Source: an uncultured beta proteobacterium (GTDB lineage: Bacteria; Pseudomonadota; Gammaproteobacteria; Burkholderiales; Rhodocyclaceae). Taken from it: DNA of 64,000 bases. Under the pieces are notes generated by a model. It had not been told where the DNA came from. It saw only the letters and a program-made list of their open reading frames with translations, and made no database searches. The stretch's first letter is position 1; each line of letters starts with the position of its first letter. Shown here one piece after another: positions 46,375 to 55,117 of this stretch. The stretch covers positions 1-64,000 of the forward strand of contig CAINHS010000003.1 of the NCBI GenBank assembly GCA_903848955.1. The letters are read 5' to 3'. Position numbers and translations under genes: made by a program.

Positions 46375-46430
46375 GCTGACGTTTTCATGCACGGCTCGCC
46401 GCGCCTGTACATCTGCACCGGGCCGACGCC

Positions 46431-47210
46431 TCAGGCATCCGGTGTCCCCGGCAGGCCCTGGTAATACACGCCGGCAACCGCTCCGCCATCGACGGCGAGT
46501 TCCGCACCGCACATGAAGGAAGCATCGTCGCCGGCGAGAAACAGGCTGACGCGGGCAACATCCTCCGGCAGGCCTACGCGCTGCAGCGGGATGTTGAGAA
46601 AACGCAGGTTCATTTCTTCCACCGATTGCGCCGCCGTGTTGATCATCGGCGTATTGATTCCGCCCGGATGCACGGAGTTGACGCGCACTCCCTGGTGCCC
46701 GAGTTCCAGCGCCGCCACCTTGGTCAGGCCGCGGATGCCCCACTTGCTGGCGCAATAGGCGCTCAGGCTGTTGGCGCCGCGCAGGCCGTCACTGGAAGAA
46801 ATGTTGATGATGGAGCCCGTGCCGCGGGCAATCATCGCCGGCGCCACCGTCTTGATGCCGAGGAAGGTTCCCGTCAGGTTGATGCTCAGGACCTTCTCGA
46901 ACGCCGCCTTGTCGGTGTTCACCAGTGCCTCGTACATGAGGATGCCGGCATTGTTCACCAGCACGTCGATGCGGCCGTGGCAGCGCAGGGTATCGGCAAC
47001 CAGTTGGCGCCAGCTGTCCTCGTCGGCGACGTCGTGATGGCGATAGCTGGCTGCGGCGCCGATCTCGCCGGCCAGGGCCTCGCCCTCGGCATCGAGCACG
47101 TCGGCAAGCACGACTTTGGCCCCGGCCGCGGCGAAGCAGCGGGCGGTCGCCGCGCCCATGCCGCGCGCGGCGCCGGTAATGATCGCCACTCTGTCCTGAA
47201 GTTGTGTCAT
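46431..47210 (-). CDS. SDR resembling 3alpha,20beta-hydroxysteroid dehydrogenase
   Basis: A 259-residue classical SDR with VAIITGAARGMGAATARCFA, KVVLADVLDAEGEALAGEIG, NNAGILMYEALVNTD, GSIINISSSDGLRG, the catalytic SAYCASKWGIRGLTKVAALE and RVNSVHPGGINTPM. The VLADVLDxEG, SKWGxRGLxKxAAxELG and RVNSVHPG blocks match the actinobacterial 3alpha(20beta)-hydroxysteroid dehydrogenase well, so oxidation of a ring or side-chain hydroxyl of a steroid is likely. One copy of the recurring dyad lies about 89 bp upstream (47291-47306). Confidence 0.87.
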   Translation of the reverse strand: MTQLQDRVAIITGAARGMGAATARCFAAAGAKVVLADVLDAEGEALAGEIGAAASYRHHDVADEDSWRQLVADTLRCHGRIDVLVNNAGILMYEALVNTDKAAFEKVLSINLTGTFLGIKTVAPAMIARGTGSIINISSSDGLRGANSLSAYCASKWGIRGLTKVAALELGHQGVRVNSVHPGGINTPMINTAAQSVEEMNLRFLNIPLQRVGLPEDVARVSLFLAGDDASFMCGAELAVDGGAVAGVYYQGLPGTPDA

Positions 47211-47290
47211 GCCTGCTCCCCCGCTGTCAGCCCGGCCGAGCTGACGCCGGCCTGATTTTCCAGACTAGCACCCGCCTCCGGAGCTTGTCC

Positions 47291-47306
47291 TAGTCTGATC
47301 AGACGA
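47291..47306 (+). promoter_or_regulatory. Candidate operator, recurring dyad (site 3)
   Basis: TAGTCTGATCAGACGA. The core GTCTGATCAGAC is a perfect 12-bp palindrome, the most symmetric of the seven sites. It lies in the 143-bp gap upstream of the hydroxysteroid-dehydrogenase-like SDR (start 47210). Confidence 0.55.
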
Positions 47307-47353
47307 ACCGGCCGCTGCGGCTGCTGCCGCGTCGTGACGCGGGGATCGCGAGG

Positions 47354-48070
47354 CTATCCGCCGAGGCCCCTGATCAGGTACTGGCTGGTCGGCAGGACAT
47401 CTATCCGGTCCCTGTCGATGAAGCGCTGGCAACTGTCCATCATGGCCTTGTAGTTGCGCTGATATTTCGCCTCGTCGCCGACGGCATCGAAAAAGCTGTA
47501 GCTGTCGGCCATCGCCGTAACGGGAAAGCCTTCCTCGACGATGGCGTCATACACCGGCGCGCCATAGCTGAGTACCCGGATCACCAGATTCTGCACGTAG
47601 AGGAAGGTGCTTTGCGTGTCGATGGCGACCTGCGTATGGCTGTTCTGCCAGATGTCGCGCCAGGCTTCCGGCGTCAGGCGCGCCGGCCGCGCCAGCAGGG
47701 CGACCTGGGCCCATCCCTCGGTGCGCTCGCCGGACCGGGGCGGGTGGCGGATGTTGCGTATCGGCACCGACTCGCTCACCAGATACGCGGCCATGCCCGG
47801 CACGGCGGCCGTCACGGCCTTGTCGAAGGGAGCGCGCAAGGCATCGACGGCACTGTCGACCCAGACCGAAAGCATGGCCTCCGGCTGCGGCCGGGTATTG
47901 ATCAGGCGCAGACCCGAGGCGGCAGCCACCGCGTCATCCCGCACATTGACCTGCAGTGCGCAAGCGCCGAGCGCCAGCAGGCGCTGGGCCAGCACCGTGC
48001 GCAAATGGGCACTGAATTGCTCGGCTGTCATGGCCGGCTCGCGCCAGACCAGGTAGATCACTTTTTCCAC
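47354..48070 (-). CDS. EthD-domain / dimeric alpha-beta-barrel protein
   Basis: A 238-residue protein with two ferredoxin-like repeats. The first begins MEKVIYLVWREPAMTAEQFS and the second AQVALLARPARLTPEAWRDI followed by WQNSHTQVAIDTQ; this HxxV-type pattern is usual for EthD-like proteins. EthD family members are small catabolic accessory proteins of unclear chemistry. The gene lies 37 bp after the LuxR-type regulator in the same direction. It may assist a cyclisation or isomerisation step, but nothing in the sequence shows this. Confidence 0.7.
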   Translation of the reverse strand: MEKVIYLVWREPAMTAEQFSAHLRTVLAQRLLALGACALQVNVRDDAVAAASGLRLINTRPQPEAMLSVWVDSAVDALRAPFDKAVTAAVPGMAAYLVSESVPIRNIRHPPRSGERTEGWAQVALLARPARLTPEAWRDIWQNSHTQVAIDTQSTFLYVQNLVIRVLSYGAPVYDAIVEEGFPVTAMADSYSFFDAVGDEAKYQRNYKAMMDSCQRFIDRDRIDVLPTSQYLIRGLGG

Positions 48071-48107
48071 AACGTATCCTTTTCAATTCCGCAACGGCAC
48101 AACGCCC

Positions 48108-49322
48108 TTACCTGATGGCGGCGACGCTGCTCAGCATGAGGCTCACCAGCGTCGTCTGGCGCTTCACGCCCGTCTTGGAAAAAATCGAGCGCAAGTGCGC
48201 GCGTATGGTGTTCTTGCGAATTTCCAGCGCCTCCGCGGCCTCGTCCAGTGTCATGCCGTCGGCAAGCAGCAAGGCCAGCCGGGCTTCCGCCGGAGTCAGG
48301 TCGAACAGTTGCCTGACCAGTTCAAAGGAAGGCTGAGACTTTCGCTCGGGATCGCGGATGAACACCACAACGGCAGGACGATGCGGCCCCTCGGACCACT
48401 CGCCGACGGGGATGGGGCGGATCAGCAGGCCAAGTTTCGTCCGCCCCGAGGGCCGGGTCAGCGAGGTTGCTTCGGCAATCGCCGGCTTGCCGGCCGGCAT
48501 CTCAAGCACCAGCCTGATCAGGCGCTGCAACTCGCGGTCCTCGCCGCGATATTCGGCAGTCAGCTGGCCGCGGTTGATGTTGATGCCGTCCTTGTCGTCG
48601 AGGATCTTCTCGGCGATGCTGTTGACGCGCATGACAACGCCTTTTTCATCGAGCACCACGGCACCGACCAGCATGCTGTCCATCGCCGTGGCATACAGCT
48701 TCATTTCGACTTCCATCAGCCCCATGCGTGAATGCAGATTCACGGCGCGCTTGAAATGCGCTATCAGCACCTGGCAAAACGCCTTGTCGGCAGCGGAGAA
48801 ATCCGCTGCCGCGGGTGCCCGTGTGGCACGCAGGCGGAACTCCGTGCCGCCCTCGGCAGTGATATCGGCACCGAGGATGTAGCGGATCTGGTTCGGCTCG
48901 AGGTACTGCTTGAAGAATTCCCCGCTGAGCCAGCGCTTGGCCTCGATCATCTCGTCGATGGTTACCGGCTTGTCGCGCGGCAGGCCGACAAACGGATCCA
49001 GGGAGAATACCGAAAACTGCTTGTACGACGAATCGTAGAGTTCCGCGCCGTTGCCGCCGTCACGGATCACAAGAGCGGCCAGGTTGGCCGCTGCAGGGCG
49101 CAGGATCATGGTGATCCAGTTGGACTTGAGATGGGTTCGCAGGCGCGTCAGGGCGCTGCCCCAGGGAATGGCCTCCATGGGCCCCTGGTAGATCAAGCCC
49201 AGCAGTTCGCTGAATTGCTCAAGCGTGATCTGCATATCCGCCAACAGACGCGCCAGTCCGTCGTTCCCGAACGGGTCGTCGCGCCCGGCCTTGCCAGGCT
49301 TGACGATATCAATAGCAACCAT
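48108..49322 (-). CDS. LuxR-family transcriptional regulator with PAS-like sensor region
   Basis: A 404-residue regulator. The ATG at 49320-49322 follows a GGGGGAGG ribosome-binding site. The C-terminal 60 residues form a LuxR/NarL HTH: LTPAEARLALLLADGMTLDE, AAEALEIRKNTIRAHLRSIF, SKTGVKRQTTLVSLML. A PAS-like segment lies in the middle (MDSMLVGAVVLDEKGVVMRV followed by NSIAEKILDD). The layout and length are like TeiR-type testosterone-inducible regulators of Comamonas, so it may respond to a steroid. It lies at the centre of the region holding most of the recurring dyads and is a prime candidate for binding them (inference). It is divergent from the MFS transporter gene. Confidence 0.8.
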   Translation of the reverse strand: MVAIDIVKPGKAGRDDPFGNDGLARLLADMQITLEQFSELLGLIYQGPMEAIPWGSALTRLRTHLKSNWITMILRPAAANLAALVIRDGGNGAELYDSSYKQFSVFSLDPFVGLPRDKPVTIDEMIEAKRWLSGEFFKQYLEPNQIRYILGADITAEGGTEFRLRATRAPAAADFSAADKAFCQVLIAHFKRAVNLHSRMGLMEVEMKLYATAMDSMLVGAVVLDEKGVVMRVNSIAEKILDDKDGININRGQLTAEYRGEDRELQRLIRLVLEMPAGKPAIAEATSLTRPSGRTKLGLLIRPIPVGEWSEGPHRPAVVVFIRDPERKSQPSFELVRQLFDLTPAEARLALLLADGMTLDEAAEALEIRKNTIRAHLRSIFSKTGVKRQTTLVSLMLSSVAAIR

Positions 49323-49555
49323 GGCGCCTCCCCCTCTCTGGAACAAAAATCAAGGCGCGCCCGGCATGTTGTGCTTTCTGCCCGCCTCTTGCCCAAGAGC
49401 GGAAGGGTAAGCAAGAACGCTGACGAAGGCAAGCCCGAGTATTGAAGGCGCATGCGGCATGGCGGCTTGCCGTGACCCGGCGCGTTAGCGGCTTCGACTA
49501 TACTCGCGCGTTTTTCGGAAGCCGCAGCGCCGACACGGGCGCAGGCGAAGACACT
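49323..49555. other. Divergent gap between regulator and transporter
   Basis: A 233-bp region. An in-frame extension of the transporter from 49442 is possible but has no ribosome-binding site. The recurring dyad was not found here. Confidence 0.3.
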
Positions 49556-50965
49556 ATGTCGCCTCCAGCCATCAGCGACAGCGGAAAACCGTCCGCCGGC
49601 AGCGACAGCGTACGCCGTTGGCTGGCGATGGGCGTCGTTGCCCTCGGCACCATCGCCGCGATTCTGTCCAGCACCAGCCTCAACGTCGCGGCGCCGGCCC
49701 TGATGTTGCGCTTCGGCCTCGGCCAGGACAGGATCCAACTGGTCGTCACGGTCTTCATGCTGGCCAATACCATCGCCATGCTGCCCTCGCCCTGGCTGAT
49801 CGAACGCTTCGGCCTGCGCCGCTGTTTTGTCGCCGCCCTGCTGATGCTGGCGGCGGGCAGCACGCTCGGCGCCCTGAGTCCGAATTTCCTCTTCCTGTTG
49901 TGCATGCGCGTGCTCCAGGGGGCCGCCGCCGGCATGCTGATGCCGATGGGAGCCATCATCGTCATGCAGTGGTTCCCCTTCGAGCAGCAGGGCCGCGCCT
50001 CGGGTCTGCTCGGCTTCGGCGTCATCCTTGCGCCGGCAGTGGCACCCGGGATCGGCGGCCTGCTCATCGATCACTACGGTTGGGAATCGGTGTTCCTGAT
50101 GTCCCTGCCATTCTGTGCGCTGGCCTGGCCGGGCGCCATGCGCTATCTGCCGGGCGCTGCCGCCGGCACGCACGCACGCTTCGACTGGCGCGGAACCGGG
50201 GCGCTGGTGCTGATGACCGTCGCCCTGCTGGCCTGCGCCAGCAGCATCAATGCCAGTCCCGGCGCCCTGTGGTGGGCCGGTGGCTACGCACTGCTGGCCT
50301 TCTTCAGCCTCCGGGGCTTCCTGCGCCATGCGCGCCGCCAGGCCCATGCCATCATTTCCGTGGCGGTGTTCGCCCAGCGCCGGGTGATCCTGGGCATGTT
50401 CGTCTCCTTTGCCTATGGCTTCGGCATCTACGGCTCAAGCTACCTGATCCCGGTCTTCCTGCAAACGATCATGGGCCTTTCGGCGACCCAGTCCGGCGGC
50501 ATCCTGGTGCCGGGCGGGATCGTGCTCGCCGCCATCATGCCGCTGGCCGGCTGGCTCGCCGACTACAGCCAGCCGCGCCTGCTCACGGCCGCCGGCCTGC
50601 TGCTGTTCGCCCTGTCCTACGGCGGCATCTGGTTCTATTCTCCCGACATATCCTATACGGCCATGATGATGCTGACCATACTCGGGCGCATCGGCGTCGG
50701 GCTGCTGATCGCTTCGCTGAACCAGGCCGCGCTGCGCCGCCTGCACGGCAAACTGCTGGGCCAGTCGGCAATGCTCATCAGCTACCTGCGCATGCTCGGC
50801 GGCTTTCTCGGCGTGGCATTGCTCGCCGTCCTGGTCGAGTGGCGCACCGCCGCGCTGGGGGGCGGCAGCGCCGCCGGCGCCGAGGCCTTCAACGAGGCCT
50901 TCCTGGCTTCGACCGTGCTGCTTCTGCTGGCGATGGTCGCGGCCTGGCACATGAAGGAGGATTAG
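49556..50965 (+). CDS. MFS transporter, DHA2/EmrB-like
   Basis: A 469-residue polytopic membrane protein with about 13-14 hydrophobic segments. The start MSPPAISDSGKP at ATG 49556 leaves a short cytoplasmic tail. The conserved loop region WLIERFGLRRCFVAALLML and the motif-C-like run GFGVILAPAVAPGIGGLLID are typical of DHA2 drug:proton antiporters (EmrB/QacA type), although the DHA2 sequence at VFMLANTIAMLPSPWL is also clear. It could export toxic steroid intermediates or import the substrate; direction cannot be deduced. It is followed by a dyad site and the DUF1214 gene. Confidence 0.85.
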   Translation: MSPPAISDSGKPSAGSDSVRRWLAMGVVALGTIAAILSSTSLNVAAPALMLRFGLGQDRIQLVVTVFMLANTIAMLPSPWLIERFGLRRCFVAALLMLAAGSTLGALSPNFLFLLCMRVLQGAAAGMLMPMGAIIVMQWFPFEQQGRASGLLGFGVILAPAVAPGIGGLLIDHYGWESVFLMSLPFCALAWPGAMRYLPGAAAGTHARFDWRGTGALVLMTVALLACASSINASPGALWWAGGYALLAFFSLRGFLRHARRQAHAIISVAVFAQRRVILGMFVSFAYGFGIYGSSYLIPVFLQTIMGLSATQSGGILVPGGIVLAAIMPLAGWLADYSQPRLLTAAGLLLFALSYGGIWFYSPDISYTAMMMLTILGRIGVGLLIASLNQAALRRLHGKLLGQSAMLISYLRMLGGFLGVALLAVLVEWRTAALGGGSAAGAEAFNEAFLASTVLLLLAMVAAWHMKED

Positions 50966-50986
50966 AGCCTGTTTCAGTAGGGCTCT

Positions 50987-51002
50987 TAGTCCCATCGGAC
51001 GA
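50987..51002 (+). promoter_or_regulatory. Candidate operator, recurring dyad (site 4)
   Basis: TAGTCCCATCGGACGA, an exact match to the recurring consensus. It lies in the 108-bp gap between the MFS gene and the DUF1214 gene, centred about 80 bp before the ATG at 51074. Confidence 0.55.
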
Positions 51003-51073
51003 TGGCAAGCTGCAGCCGGGAAGCGAATCTGGCCCACCGTGACACCTTAGCCACACCGGCGAGAGAGGCAAAG

Positions 51074-52177
51074 ATGGCGACGCAAAGCGAACAGCAGATC
51101 CTCGACGGACAGACCTGGGAACAGTTCTGCGATGCGCTCAAGCATGCCGGGCAGCAAGTGCTCCGTGCCGAAGCACCGGCCGACGCCTTCACTCGCGCCG
51201 AGGGCTACCGCTACCTGAGCCGCCTGCTGCGCGTTGCTCTGGAAATGCACGTCGAGTTCGCCGACCCGGACTTTCCCGGCTTCATCATCCCCTCGCACGA
51301 GACGGTCAAGATCGGCGCCGACAATCCGGACAACCTCTACCTCTCGGCGCGCATCGACGGCAAAAACGAGTATCGGGTCAGCGGCACGCGCGGCAGCGTG
51401 GCCGCGCTCAACTTCGCAACAAAAAGCGGCGGCTACGCCAACAAGGACGGACGCATGGACGGCACCGGCTTCATCGACGCCCACGCCATGCAGTTCGCCG
51501 CCGACGGCAGCTTCGAGCTGGTCCTCAGCCAGCAGAGGCAACCCGGCAATTGGCTGCCGATGCAAGCCGACAGCAACCAGTTGCTGGTACGCCAGACCTT
51601 TCTCGACCGCCGACTGGAGAAGCCGGCGCAGATCCGCATCGAGCGCATCGGTGCCGCTGCGCAGCCGGCGCCGCTCGATCCGGCACACTTGCAGGAGCAA
51701 CTGCAGCGCGCCGCCGGCTTCGTCGACAACACGGCGCGCATCTTCGCCGACTGGGCGCAGGGCTACCGGGCGCAACCCAACCGCCTGCCGCCTGCCGACC
51801 AGGCCGTCTGCCAGGCCGCCGGCGGCGATCCGAACATTTTCTACTACCACGGCTACTGGCAACTCGAAGACGACCAGGCCCTGATCATCGACATCGCGCG
51901 CATTCCCGGTTGCGACTTCTGGAACCTGCAGATCAACAATTACTGGATGGAGTCGCTCGACTACCGCTACCACCGCATACACGTCAATAAGCATTCCGCA
52001 ACGGTGAATGCCGACGGCAGTGTCCGCATCGTGCTCGCCCGCAGTGATCCGGGTGTGCCCAACTGGCTGGAAACCGCCGGCCACCGCCTCGGCACCATGT
52101 GCATGCGCTGGATAGGCGCGTCCGAGAAGGTGCACCCGACCACGCGCGTAGTAAAGCTGGCCGATTTGCAGCAATGA
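51074..52177 (+). CDS. DUF1214-domain protein (cytoplasmic paralogue)
   Basis: A 367-residue protein starting MATQSEQQILDGQTWEQFCD at ATG 51074, preceded by AGAGG six bases upstream. The middle has PDNLYLSARIDGKNEYRVSG and the C-terminal DUF1214 region has NADGSVRIVLARSDPGVPNW and GTMCMRWIGASE. It is a paralogue of the exported protein at 505-1710 but has no signal peptide, so the two act in different compartments. Function of the domain is unknown; such genes often accompany sulfotransferase-like and steroid genes. It ends 11 bp before the sulfotransferase start. Confidence 0.78.
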   Translation: MATQSEQQILDGQTWEQFCDALKHAGQQVLRAEAPADAFTRAEGYRYLSRLLRVALEMHVEFADPDFPGFIIPSHETVKIGADNPDNLYLSARIDGKNEYRVSGTRGSVAALNFATKSGGYANKDGRMDGTGFIDAHAMQFAADGSFELVLSQQRQPGNWLPMQADSNQLLVRQTFLDRRLEKPAQIRIERIGAAAQPAPLDPAHLQEQLQRAAGFVDNTARIFADWAQGYRAQPNRLPPADQAVCQAAGGDPNIFYYHGYWQLEDDQALIIDIARIPGCDFWNLQINNYWMESLDYRYHRIHVNKHSATVNADGSVRIVLARSDPGVPNWLETAGHRLGTMCMRWIGASEKVHPTTRVVKLADLQQ

Positions 52178-52188
52178 CAGGAGGATGC

Positions 52189-53355
52189 ATGGCTTTCGAC
52201 ATCAATACCCTGCTCGCCGAGGCGAGCCGACGCAGCGGCGGCCTTGAGGATTTCGGCGACGAGGCATTCCGCCCCGGCCTTGCCGCCCTGATCGAATCCC
52301 TGAACGGCGAAGCCGGGCTGTCGGACCTGGGCCGGCAACTCCTCGGCGAGCGCATCATCGAACTGCTGAAGAACAGGCTGGTGCTGGAAGACTGGTGCCG
52401 GCGCCGGCCCGAGATACTCGCCGAACCGGTCGACGACCCCATTGTCATCGTCGGCCTGCCACGCACCGGCACCACGCTGCTGCAGCGCATCCTCAGCTGC
52501 GACCCACGTCTCTATCCGATGCGCTGGTGGGAGGCGCGCTTTCCGACACCGGTGCCCGATGCGCCGGCCGCCGGTCCCGATCCGCGCATCGCCGCAGCCA
52601 AAGCCGAGGTCAAGGCCATGCTCGAGGCCAATCCGGCGCTGCTCGCCATCCATCCCTTCGACGCCGAGGCCGCGGATGAGGAGGGCATACTCATGGAGCA
52701 TTCCTTCATGAGCTTCTTCGATGCCTACGCCGACATCCCCGGCTACACGCGCTGGATGTGGCAACACGACCAGACGCCGGCCTACATCCATCTGAAGCGC
52801 ATGCTGAAGTTCATCCAGTGGCAGAAGAAGCAGCGCGGCGAAGTCGCCACGCGCTGGGTGCTGAAAACGCCGCACCACCTGCGCCAGATCGACGTGCTGT
52901 TCGCTGTCTTCCCCGGCGCGCAGGTGATCCAGACCCATCGCGATCCGCTCGAGACCATTCCCTCGATAGGCAGTTTCATCCACAACCTGTGGGCGATATA
53001 TGGCCGGGCCGCCGACCCGGTGCGCGCCGGGCGGCAATGGTCGGACATCTGGAGCCGCGGCATCGCCGCCACCATGGCCTGCCGCGGGCAGACGGCGCCG
53101 GACCGCTTCCTCGACGTCTGGTTCGCCGATACCCTGAGCCGGCCGCTGGAGGTGGTGCGCAGCATCTACGACTTCGTCGGCCTCGGCTTCCCCGCGGGCA
53201 TACAGGAAAGGATGCAGGACTACCTCGAGCACAACGCGCGCGAGAAGCGCCCGCTGCACAGCTACAGCCTGGAACACTACGGCCTGTCGGAGGAAAAACT
53301 CAAGGCCGACTTTGCCGCCTACCGCGCGCGCTACATCCTGCCGCGCCAGCCCTGA
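52189..53355 (+). CDS. Sulfotransferase-family protein
   Basis: A 388-residue protein of the PAPS-dependent sulfotransferase superfamily. The 5'-phosphosulfate loop is PIVIVGLPRTGTTLLQRIL and the 3'-phosphate-binding segment is VIQTHRDPLETIPSIGSFIH. RWVLKTPHHLRQIDVLFAVF lies between them, as usual. The ATG at 52189 has an AGGAGG site; an ATG at 52174 overlapping the previous stop is an alternative. The expected activity is transfer of sulfate from PAPS to a hydroxyl, perhaps of a steroid, but many bacterial homologues are uncharacterised. The CysNC-like APS kinase at 42854 could supply PAPS. Confidence 0.82.
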   Translation: MAFDINTLLAEASRRSGGLEDFGDEAFRPGLAALIESLNGEAGLSDLGRQLLGERIIELLKNRLVLEDWCRRRPEILAEPVDDPIVIVGLPRTGTTLLQRILSCDPRLYPMRWWEARFPTPVPDAPAAGPDPRIAAAKAEVKAMLEANPALLAIHPFDAEAADEEGILMEHSFMSFFDAYADIPGYTRWMWQHDQTPAYIHLKRMLKFIQWQKKQRGEVATRWVLKTPHHLRQIDVLFAVFPGAQVIQTHRDPLETIPSIGSFIHNLWAIYGRAADPVRAGRQWSDIWSRGIAATMACRGQTAPDRFLDVWFADTLSRPLEVVRSIYDFVGLGFPAGIQERMQDYLEHNAREKRPLHSYSLEHYGLSEEKLKADFAAYRARYILPRQP

Positions 53356-53369
53356 TCAGTCCGGGGTGA

Positions 53370-53385
53370 TAGTCTCTACGGACGA
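53370..53385 (+). promoter_or_regulatory. Candidate operator, recurring dyad (site 5)
   Basis: TAGTCTCTACGGACGA, an exact match to the recurring consensus, 15 bp after the sulfotransferase stop and about 105 bp before the CoxG-like start at 53482. Confidence 0.5.
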
Positions 53386-53481
53386 TGCCTGCTCCCGGCG
53401 CCGGTGCAAAGATGAGTGCAGGCCGGCAGCAGACGCCGGCACGTCCCCGGGCTCGATTGAAATTACCAAGTACGGCAAACC

Positions 53482-54108
53482 ATGTCCATAGATATCAAGG
53501 AGACCTTCAAGGTCGCGGCACCCATCGACAAAGTCTGGGAATTTTTTCTTTCCCCGGACAACGTCGTCGCCTGCATGCCGGGTGCATCCCTGACGGAAAT
53601 CGTCGATGCCCGGCGCTTCATCGGCGCGGTGAAGATCAAGATCGGCGCGGTCAGCGCCCAGTACCAGGGCACGATCACCTACCAGGCGCTGGACAAGGAC
53701 ACCTACACCATGCAGATGCTGGCCGAGGGCAGCGAACGTGGCGGCGGCACCGTCAGCGGCACCATCGCCACGCAACTGGTTGCGCTGCCTGACGGCAGCG
53801 GCACCGAGGTTCGCGTCAACTCCAGCGTCGACCTTACCGGCCGCATCGTGCAGGTCGGCCGCGGCATGATCGAAGGCGTCTCGGCACAGATCATCAAGAA
53901 GTACGTCACCAACCTCCGGGCGCGGCTCGAAGTGCCCGCCGGGCAGGCGCCGGAGTCCGCCGCCGCGACCGCAGACGGGGTTGCGCCGGCTCCTGCCGCA
54001 GCCCCGGTGCTGCCGCCCAAGGAAGACTCAATCAACATCGTCGCCGTGGTTTTCACGGTGTTCTGGAACGGCCTGCGGAATTTCTTCAGGCGCCTGTTCG
54101 GCGGCTGA
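53482..54108 (+). CDS. CoxG-like SRPBCC protein with C-terminal membrane anchor
   Basis: A 208-residue protein. Residues 1-150 form a CoxG-type START/SRPBCC domain: IKETFKVAAPIDKVWEFFLS, PDNVVACMPGASLTEI, YQGTITYQALDKDTYTMQML and SSVDLTGRIVQVGRGMIEGV. A Pro/Ala-rich linker and a hydrophobic-basic tail (IVAVVFTVFWNGLRNFFRRL) suggest membrane attachment. CoxG proteins accompany molybdenum hydroxylases of the xanthine-oxidase family and help maturation or anchoring. The three hydroxylase subunit genes follow after a gap of about 120 bp, which supports the assignment. Confidence 0.87.
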   Translation: MSIDIKETFKVAAPIDKVWEFFLSPDNVVACMPGASLTEIVDARRFIGAVKIKIGAVSAQYQGTITYQALDKDTYTMQMLAEGSERGGGTVSGTIATQLVALPDGSGTEVRVNSSVDLTGRIVQVGRGMIEGVSAQIIKKYVTNLRARLEVPAGQAPESAAATADGVAPAPAAAPVLPPKEDSINIVAVVFTVFWNGLRNFFRRLFGG

Positions 54109-54122
54109 ACTGCGACGGGCGT

Positions 54123-54138
54123 TAGTCCGTTTGGACGT
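54123..54138 (+). promoter_or_regulatory. Candidate operator, recurring dyad (site 6)
   Basis: TAGTCCGTTTGGACGT, one mismatch at the last base to the recurring consensus (core GTCC-GTTT-GGAC is a perfect dyad). It lies about 102 bp before the molybdenum-hydroxylase FAD-subunit start at 54232. Confidence 0.5.
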
Positions 54139-54173
54139 TGATCGGGTGGCGAGCCCGATGTGAAATCGCAGTT

Positions 54174-54192
54174 AGAATTCAGGGCGAATTCT
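54174..54192. promoter_or_regulatory. AGAATTC inverted repeat upstream of the molybdenum hydroxylase
   Basis: AGAATTC (54174-54180), spacer AGGGC, GAATTCT (54186-54192): perfect seven-base arms. A further palindrome, GTGAATTCAC, lies at 54221-54230 right before the ATG at 54232. These may be regulator sites or may influence translation start. Confidence 0.35.
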
Positions 54193-54231
54193 GCCCATCT
54201 CCTTTTGACGCTGACCGACAGTGAATTCACC

Positions 54232-55107
54232 ATGAAGCCGGCACCCTTTGACTACCTCACCCCGCAAACGCTAGGCGAGGCCGTGGCACTGCTCGAGCGC
54301 TTCGACAACGAAGGCGAGGACGCCAAGATCATCGCCGGCGGCCAGAGCCTGATGCCGATGCTGGCCATGCGCATTGCCCGGCCGAAGGTGCTGATCGACC
54401 TGCGCCGCATCGCCGGCCTCGACTACATCCGCGAAGAAGCAGGCGTCATAGCCATCGGCGCCATGGCCAGCAAACGCAGCGCCGAGGAGTCGGACCTGAT
54501 CCGCAACAGCCAGCCGCTGTTTCATGCCGCCACCAGCCTGGTCGGCCATCGCCAGATCCGCAACCGCGGCTCTGTCGGCGGTTCCTTCGCCCATTCCGAT
54601 CCGGCCTCCGAATACCCGGCCGTGGCCCTGGTGCTGGACATGCAGATGAAAGCCGTCGGACCCGGCGGCGAGCGACTGATCCCGGCCGACGAGTTCTTCG
54701 TCACCTACATGACCACCAGCCTGGAAGCCAGCGAAATCCTCACCGAGGTGCGCATGCCGGTGCTGCCGGCGGGAACCGGCTGGGCGATTCAGGAATTCGC
54801 GCGGCGCAACGGCGATCTGGCGCTGGCCGGCGTCGCCCTCAGCCTGCGTATCGAAGGCGGCGTCTGCCGCCAGGTGCGCATGGCGGCTTTCGGCGTCAAC
54901 CCCACTGCCGTGCGCTTGCCTGCCGGCGAAGCCGCCCTCGAGGGCCAGGCGCCTGACGCCGCGGCCTTTGCCCGCGCCGCAGCGGCGGCAGCCGCAGCGC
55001 TGGAAGAACCCATGTCCTGCATCCATGCCCCGGGCGAGTACCGCCGCCATCTGGTGAAAACACTGGCCGAGCGCTGTCTCGTCGAAGCCGCGGGCCGCGC
55101 CCGTTAG
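54232..55107 (+). CDS. Molybdenum hydroxylase FAD-binding medium subunit (CoxM-like)
   Basis: A 291-residue FAD subunit of the xanthine-oxidase family. The FAD motifs are AKIIAGGQSLMPMLAMRIAR and a VGHRQIRNRGSVGGSFAHSD segment, both standard for CoxM/XdhB proteins. The ATG at 54232 begins MKPAPFDYLTPQTLGEAVAL, as relatives do; a longer frame from 54160 is less likely. It passes electrons from the 2Fe-2S subunit (10 bp downstream) to NAD or another acceptor. The M-S-L gene order is the classic CoxMSL arrangement. Confidence 0.92.
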   Translation: MKPAPFDYLTPQTLGEAVALLERFDNEGEDAKIIAGGQSLMPMLAMRIARPKVLIDLRRIAGLDYIREEAGVIAIGAMASKRSAEESDLIRNSQPLFHAATSLVGHRQIRNRGSVGGSFAHSDPASEYPAVALVLDMQMKAVGPGGERLIPADEFFVTYMTTSLEASEILTEVRMPVLPAGTGWAIQEFARRNGDLALAGVALSLRIEGGVCRQVRMAAFGVNPTAVRLPAGEAALEGQAPDAAAFARAAAAAAAALEEPMSCIHAPGEYRRHLVKTLAERCLVEAAGRAR

Positions 55108-55117
55108 GAAATTGAGC

